Of a stretch of DNA of 64,000 bases, positions 59,885 through 64,000 are shown one piece after another. The translations under genes were made by a program, and so were the position numbers. The DNA comes from a virus. The stretch spans positions 1 through 64,000 of IMG/VR virus record IMGVR_UViG_3300028030_000012. One strand, given 5' to 3'. Position 1 is the stretch's first letter; every line of letters starts with the position of its first letter. Under the pieces are notes generated by a model. The model saw only the letters and a list, made by a program, of their open reading frames with translations, was not told the origin of the DNA and searched no databases.

Positions 59885-60544
59885 ATGATATTTACAACAT
59901 TAAATACAATAGTGGAAGATATACTTAAGATTATACGGGGGAGTATAATTAATTCCACAGAACCTATATCGAGAAGGCAAATTGAAGACTGGGTACATCA
60001 GTATAGGGCTCTCCTTATTAAACAGGATTTGGACAAAGGTTATTACCCTAACCCTGATTATATACAAGAACTTAATAATTTACTTGTAAATGATGAAGCT
60101 TCTCAAGGAGACTTCAAGACGGAATTGAAAATCCCTAAAACCCTTGATTTAAGGTACAAGAATGGCATTACTTGGGTAGGGAGATATACTCCGGGCAATA
60201 ATACGGTTTATGAACATACCCTGATACCTCAAAGTAGGTTCTTTTGGTCTAGGTTCAAACGCTATTCTTTTGGGGAAAATTATGCTTATCTAGAAGAGGG
60301 GTATATGCATATTACTAACCCAGGGATCACTCCTGCTTTCATTAGTATTAAAGGAGTATTTGAAAATCCTATGGAAGTAATGCTGATGAATAACCCTTCT
60401 GTAAATGGTGATTTTCCTTACCCTATTCCTAATAATAAACTTCCGGTATTAAAGAAAATGATTTTAGAAACAGAGTTAAAAATAGAGGCGGTAGTTCCTT
60501 CAGATGTAACAAATGATGACAAGCATAACCCTAAACCAGTTTAA
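59885..60544 (+). CDS. Connector/ring-like tail protein
   Basis: 219 aa. The N-terminus ISRRQIEDWVHQYRALLIKQD is a helical connector-type start, then ELKIPKTLDLRYKNGITWVG and a beta-rich body. The helix-then-beta layout resembles the other connector-like proteins here, so it is probably a ring of the short tail. Confidence 0.5.
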   Translation: MIFTTLNTIVEDILKIIRGSIINSTEPISRRQIEDWVHQYRALLIKQDLDKGYYPNPDYIQELNNLLVNDEASQGDFKTELKIPKTLDLRYKNGITWVGRYTPGNNTVYEHTLIPQSRFFWSRFKRYSFGENYAYLEEGYMHITNPGITPAFISIKGVFENPMEVMLMNNPSVNGDFPYPIPNNKLPVLKKMILETELKIEAVVPSDVTNDDKHNPKPV

Positions 60545-60546
60545 TA

Positions 60547-61020
60547 ATGTATTTCGGCAGAGGTAAGAATAAACATCAAAAACCCTATGTATTCAAGCAC
60601 ATGTATAAAGAGTATATTAAGGATAAGGAAGGGCCGTATGCTATTTCCTATAGTGACTTTGTAGATATATGTAATGAGTTTTATAAGGGTATAGCTGAGT
60701 ATATTTTAGATGGGGGTCTTTATAAGCTTCCTTATAGACTTGGTGATATGTCAGTTATAAAAAAGAAACCTCGCTTGATGGATACTATAGCCACCCCAAT
60801 AAATTGGGTTGAGACTAATAAGTTAGGGAAGCAAGTCCTAGAAAGCAACGATCACAGTGATTACTTTCGGTTTAGGTTTAAATGGACTAAAATGGGGGTA
60901 GCACAAGTAAAGCATATAAAAATGTATCAAGTTATTTTTACTCGTGCTAATAAAAGAAAGCTGGCTAAAATAATAAAATCAGGGGAATACGATTTCTTTG
61001 AAGAAGTTAAAATAATATAA
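60547..61020 (+). CDS. Virion IHF-like protein
   Basis: 157 aa. ISYSDFVDICNEFYKGIAEYILDGGLYKLPYRLGDMSVIKKK follows the IHF/HU scheme in two consecutive blocks: helix pair, then a G.....LG...V..K strand. A C-terminal basic extension follows. crAss-like phages carry IHF-like proteins among tail genes, consistent with a structural or DNA-guiding role. Placed 2 nt after a ring-like gene and 1 nt before another. Confidence 0.55.
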   Translation: MYFGRGKNKHQKPYVFKHMYKEYIKDKEGPYAISYSDFVDICNEFYKGIAEYILDGGLYKLPYRLGDMSVIKKKPRLMDTIATPINWVETNKLGKQVLESNDHSDYFRFRFKWTKMGVAQVKHIKMYQVIFTRANKRKLAKIIKSGEYDFFEEVKII

Positions 61021-61021
61021 T

Positions 61022-61843
61022 ATGATTTACAATAATGTATCGGTAAAGCAGGTTATTGCTAAAGTGTTCACCGATTATGATTTACATGAAGAAAGCCATC
61101 GTATAGCGGATTATATAGAATGGGCTGGGGAAGCTCTAGAAAAAATAGGGGCCTTTCCACAACTAGAGATTAAAGTTACTGGTAAGGGCGGGGTTCCACT
61201 ACTCAAAATAGAGAACTATCAAGTAAGCCTGCCTGTTGGACTGTACGGTATAATACAAGCTGTGTATACCGCTAAAGAAGGGCAAGGGGCTTCTTATCAA
61301 CCTATGCAGTATGGTACAGGTAGTTTTGATGCTGTTAAAGGGGTGACTGTTCATAATACAGTTGATAATACTTACTCTACTAGAGATGAGACTTGTGGGG
61401 AAACTAGTAAAGCGTCCGGTATTACATATGTAGTAGCCGGGGGTTATTTAAAAACTAATGTTAGAGATGGTTATATAATGCTATCCTATACTTCAATCCC
61501 TTTGGATGAAGAGGGTTACCCTAAGGTGCCCGATAACATGTCTTTCTTAGATGCCCTTTACTGGTATATTGTAATGAAGTCACTTTATCCTAAATGGGTC
61601 AATGGTACTATTCGTGATATGGTCTACTTTGAGGCAAGAAGGTCTTGGAATTACTATAGGAAACAAGCTTACGGAGAAGCTCTAATGCCACAAGGGGATC
61701 AATTAGAATCTGTAAAAAATATATGGAATCAATTAATGCCAGAACTAGGGTCGGGTAAAGACTTTTACTCCAGTATAGGAGGGGAACAAGCTATTTATAA
61801 TCAAACTAATTGCAATGCAAAACATTATCCAGTCCTTTGCTAA
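61022..61843 (+). CDS. Connector/adaptor-like tail protein
   Basis: 273 aa. SVKQVIAKVFTDYDLHEESHRIADYIEWAGEALEKIGAFPQ is a helical adaptor N-terminus, followed by VSLPVGLYGIIQAVY, where the LP.G.Y strand resembles P22 gp4/T7 gp11-type adaptors. The C-terminal RSWNYYRKQAYGEALMP helix ends the fold. Its end overlaps the next gene by 29 nt. Confidence 0.55.
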   Translation: MIYNNVSVKQVIAKVFTDYDLHEESHRIADYIEWAGEALEKIGAFPQLEIKVTGKGGVPLLKIENYQVSLPVGLYGIIQAVYTAKEGQGASYQPMQYGTGSFDAVKGVTVHNTVDNTYSTRDETCGETSKASGITYVVAGGYLKTNVRDGYIMLSYTSIPLDEEGYPKVPDNMSFLDALYWYIVMKSLYPKWVNGTIRDMVYFEARRSWNYYRKQAYGEALMPQGDQLESVKNIWNQLMPELGSGKDFYSSIGGEQAIYNQTNCNAKHYPVLC

Positions 61844-64000
61844 GGGGATGAATACAGACACTGACCTTTCAGGATTAGGCAAAGGGGTGTATAGGGAGGC
61901 TAGAAATTTAACCTTTACCTCCGTAGATGGAGGGGGTATAGGCGCTTTGGAAAATGTGAGGGGCAATGCCTTACTTGCGACTATAGGTTCCCCAGAAGAG
62001 GTGATTGTGGGCTATGTGAATATTGTAGAAGATACAGTATTTTTTACATATAATACTGTGGACCTCAATTCTTCTATATGGTTAGTAGAGTCAGCTACAA
62101 ACACTGTTATTTTAAAATATACAGATGATATTACTGTAGACGGTTCTAAATTAAATTTTAGTACTGCCAAGAAGGATCGGATAGTAGGAGTAGGGAGGCA
62201 TGAGAATGAAAATGTACGTAAAGTATATTGGACTGATGGCCTTAATGAAGTTAGATATATACACATTGAAAGAGATTATCAATCCACTATTCCTGGGACA
62301 TATCTTTCAGTTGATAAATTTAGTATGCTCCCTTCAGTAAACTTAGGCAAAATAGACATTACTGAAGACTCTCTAATCCAAGGGGGTAATATAGAGGCAG
62401 GTGCAGTACAATATGTTTACAAACTTTTTAATAAGTACGGTGCCGAGTCTAATTTCAGTTCTGCTACAAAACTTTTATTTATAACAGAACTTCTACCAGA
62501 AGGTTCCAAACCTTTTGAAGGTGGGGATAAAGATGCTATTGCGCATAAATCAATTAAAATAGATTTTGTAGGTATAGATAATTCTTTCGATTATATTAGA
62601 GTGTACGCTATTTTCTACAAGTCCTTTTTCGAAGCTCCATTAGTTAATTTAGTACATGAAGGGGAATTAAGTAAAGATACTTTTAGTATAATAGATACAG
62701 GGGATGTTTTAGAAGAGTTGACTTTAGAAGAATTTAACTCCATAGGGGGCAAGTTATTTACAGCTGAAGCCCTTGCTTCTAAACATAATCATTTATTTGC
62801 AGCTAATACTAAAGAGAAGTATTTTGAAGCTGTAGACAATACAGGGGAGCCTTTAGACTGCAGGTCTTACAGATTTAGGGATAATGCTGGCACTATGGAG
62901 AGTGTAGTAAGAAATGAGGATTTTTCAGAATCAGTAATAATATCCCCTAATGGGGATTGGGCTCTTTATAAAGATGGTGTGTTAGATACAGATGGCTCTG
63001 ATTGGGGAATTCCTCTTACATTTGACTGTATAAATTGGGATAACGAAATTTACAATGGGCCTTTGTTAAAGAATCTTTCAACACTCTATCAAAAAGATGG
63101 GCTGCATATAGGAGGTTCTGGTAAAATAATAAATTATAAATTTGTTTATGATGCCTCTACTACTATAGGAACTTCTTATTTACCCCATTTGGATAAAACT
63201 ATTTTAAAAGTAAATACCCATAAACGTAATGAAGTTTACAGATACGGTATCATATTTTACGATAAGAAAGGGAGGCCTTCTTTTGTAAACTGGATAGGGG
63301 ATATAATCATCCCTTATTTTAGTACAGAAGAAGCCACTTCTTATCATTATGCTGTGGACACCTCTCTCCATCCCGTGAATATAAGTATAGAATTCACTGT
63401 AGATACCTCTTCTTTTTCATCTGATATTAAAGGGTACAAAATTGTATATGTAGAAAGAAAGAGTTCAGATACAAGTGTTTTAGCACAGGGTATTCTAGGA
63501 ACCGCCTATGATTCAGATTTCCCTAATAGGGTATTTAAAGGTTTTAGTATTCCTTCAGCAAATTCTGTGTGGAAAGGGAAGGTAGCTTATTTTTATTCTC
63601 CTGATGTTACAGTAGGCAAGGCAAGACTTTCTGAGACAGGGCTTAAATGGAGGTCTCTTTCTTGGTTATCCACTCCTAAAGCGGTAGGCGGTGATAATTA
63701 TAAAAACATATGGTCAGATGAGAATTTCCCAGTAGGGAATGCTTTAGCCCCAGATTTAACATTACATTCAGGGGTAGAATTCAGTGGGCTAGTTCCATTG
63801 GTATTGGAGGAAGACGGTATTGCACCCACTCCTTTTGGTATTGGGTTTTCTTCAGGTTCTTTCAGTAATAGAATAGCTTCTACTACTGGTGCGGATAGTT
63901 TGTACGGACCTACTTGTTACGGGGTATTTTTTGACACCTTGCCTTATGAATACACAGGGACAGAAGACCCTACTTTCCTTGTTATAGGGGAATTTTATAG
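61815..64000 (+). CDS. Large tail protein, P22 gp10-like (partial)
   Basis: Starts at ATG 61815, inside the end of the previous gene, and is open at the right edge (728 codons seen). The N-terminus AKGMNTDTDLSGLGKGVYREA matches the GMNTD....L..G.YR.A signature of P22 gp10/tail-nozzle-type proteins of short-tailed phages. It is followed by beta-propeller-like strands (VGVGRHENENVRKVYWTDGL). Role: nozzle or muzzle at the tail tip. The size already exceeds P22 gp10, typical of crAss-like versions. Confidence 0.6.
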   Translation, partial: MQNIIQSFAKGMNTDTDLSGLGKGVYREARNLTFTSVDGGGIGALENVRGNALLATIGSPEEVIVGYVNIVEDTVFFTYNTVDLNSSIWLVESATNTVILKYTDDITVDGSKLNFSTAKKDRIVGVGRHENENVRKVYWTDGLNEVRYIHIERDYQSTIPGTYLSVDKFSMLPSVNLGKIDITEDSLIQGGNIEAGAVQYVYKLFNKYGAESNFSSATKLLFITELLPEGSKPFEGGDKDAIAHKSIKIDFVGIDNSFDYIRVYAIFYKSFFEAPLVNLVHEGELSKDTFSIIDTGDVLEELTLEEFNSIGGKLFTAEALASKHNHLFAANTKEKYFEAVDNTGEPLDCRSYRFRDNAGTMESVVRNEDFSESVIISPNGDWALYKDGVLDTDGSDWGIPLTFDCINWDNEIYNGPLLKNLSTLYQKDGLHIGGSGKIINYKFVYDASTTIGTSYLPHLDKTILKVNTHKRNEVYRYGIIFYDKKGRPSFVNWIGDIIIPYFSTEEATSYHYAVDTSLHPVNISIEFTVDTSSFSSDIKGYKIVYVERKSSDTSVLAQGILGTAYDSDFPNRVFKGFSIPSANSVWKGKVAYFYSPDVTVGKARLSETGLKWRSLSWLSTPKAVGGDNYKNIWSDENFPVGNALAPDLTLHSGVEFSGLVPLVLEEDGIAPTPFGIGFSSGSFSNRIASTTGADSLYGPTCYGVFFDTLPYEYTGTEDPTFLVIGEFY

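Noticed and set aside
1-64000. CRISPR array, transposon or integrase
   Set aside because: No regularly spaced repeats of 25-40 nt, no transposase motifs or terminal repeats, and no integrase or recombinase-like protein were seen.

Overview
This 64 kb AT-rich window is part of a tailed-phage genome, most likely a crAss-like (Crassvirales) podovirus infecting a member of the Bacteroidota. The reasons are the layout (a replication/accessory arm entirely on the minus strand and a virion arm entirely on the plus strand, diverging at about 26.8-27.3 kb), the order TerS-like / TerL / portal / acidic scaffold-like / capsid, a family A DNA polymerase with primase and DnaB-like helicase, virion-arm IHF/HU-like proteins, and large modular fibres. 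Start codons mostly lack purine-rich Shine-Dalgarno sequences, as expected for Bacteroidota. The window is incomplete: the first gene (minus) and the last gene (plus) both run off the edges.

Minus arm, 1-26.8 kb. From 1 to 10.2 kb lie replication and recombination genes: a RecE-like nuclease (partial), a small PD-(D/E)XK nuclease split by a group I intron that carries a GIY-YIG endonuclease, a degenerate ligase-like protein, a toprim primase, an SSB-like protein with a DLPF tail, a Sak4-like RecA-fold ATPase, a DnaB-like helicase, a winged-helix-like protein and DNA polymerase A. From 10.3 to 16 kb are a secreted M23 peptidase and several unknown proteins. At 16.0-17.2 kb is a 1.2 kb non-coding stretch rich in inverted repeats. 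Upstream of it (17.2-19.3 kb) is a three-gene operon whose largest product looks like a divergent ANL-superfamily adenylating enzyme, an unexpected enzyme for a phage. From 19.3 to 26.8 kb is a 732-residue unknown protein, then a dense run of small overlapping genes, many encoding single-pass membrane or zinc-ribbon-like proteins.

Plus arm, 27.3-64 kb. Fifteen small genes (27.3-31.2 kb, including a GroES-like and an HU-like protein) precede the packaging and head genes. The large terminase ORF contains two LAGLIDADG inteins, one inserted at the ATPase coupling motif and one at the first nuclease-site aspartate. The major capsid gene is split by a group I intron encoding an HNH endonuclease; I could place both splice sites. 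Connector-like proteins, two 1.5-kresidue PKD/Ig/FN3/LRR/beta-helix fibres, a lysis-like cassette, a fibre with an S74 auto-processing chaperone, further connector or ring proteins with an IHF-like protein, and a P22 gp10-like large tail protein follow.

How it fits together: the minus arm replicates and modifies infection, while the plus arm packages DNA and builds a short-tailed virion. TTCG/CGAA-loop hairpins punctuate both arms as terminators. The main surprises are four self-splicing elements in three essential-looking genes, the ANL-like enzyme, and the structured non-coding block beside it.
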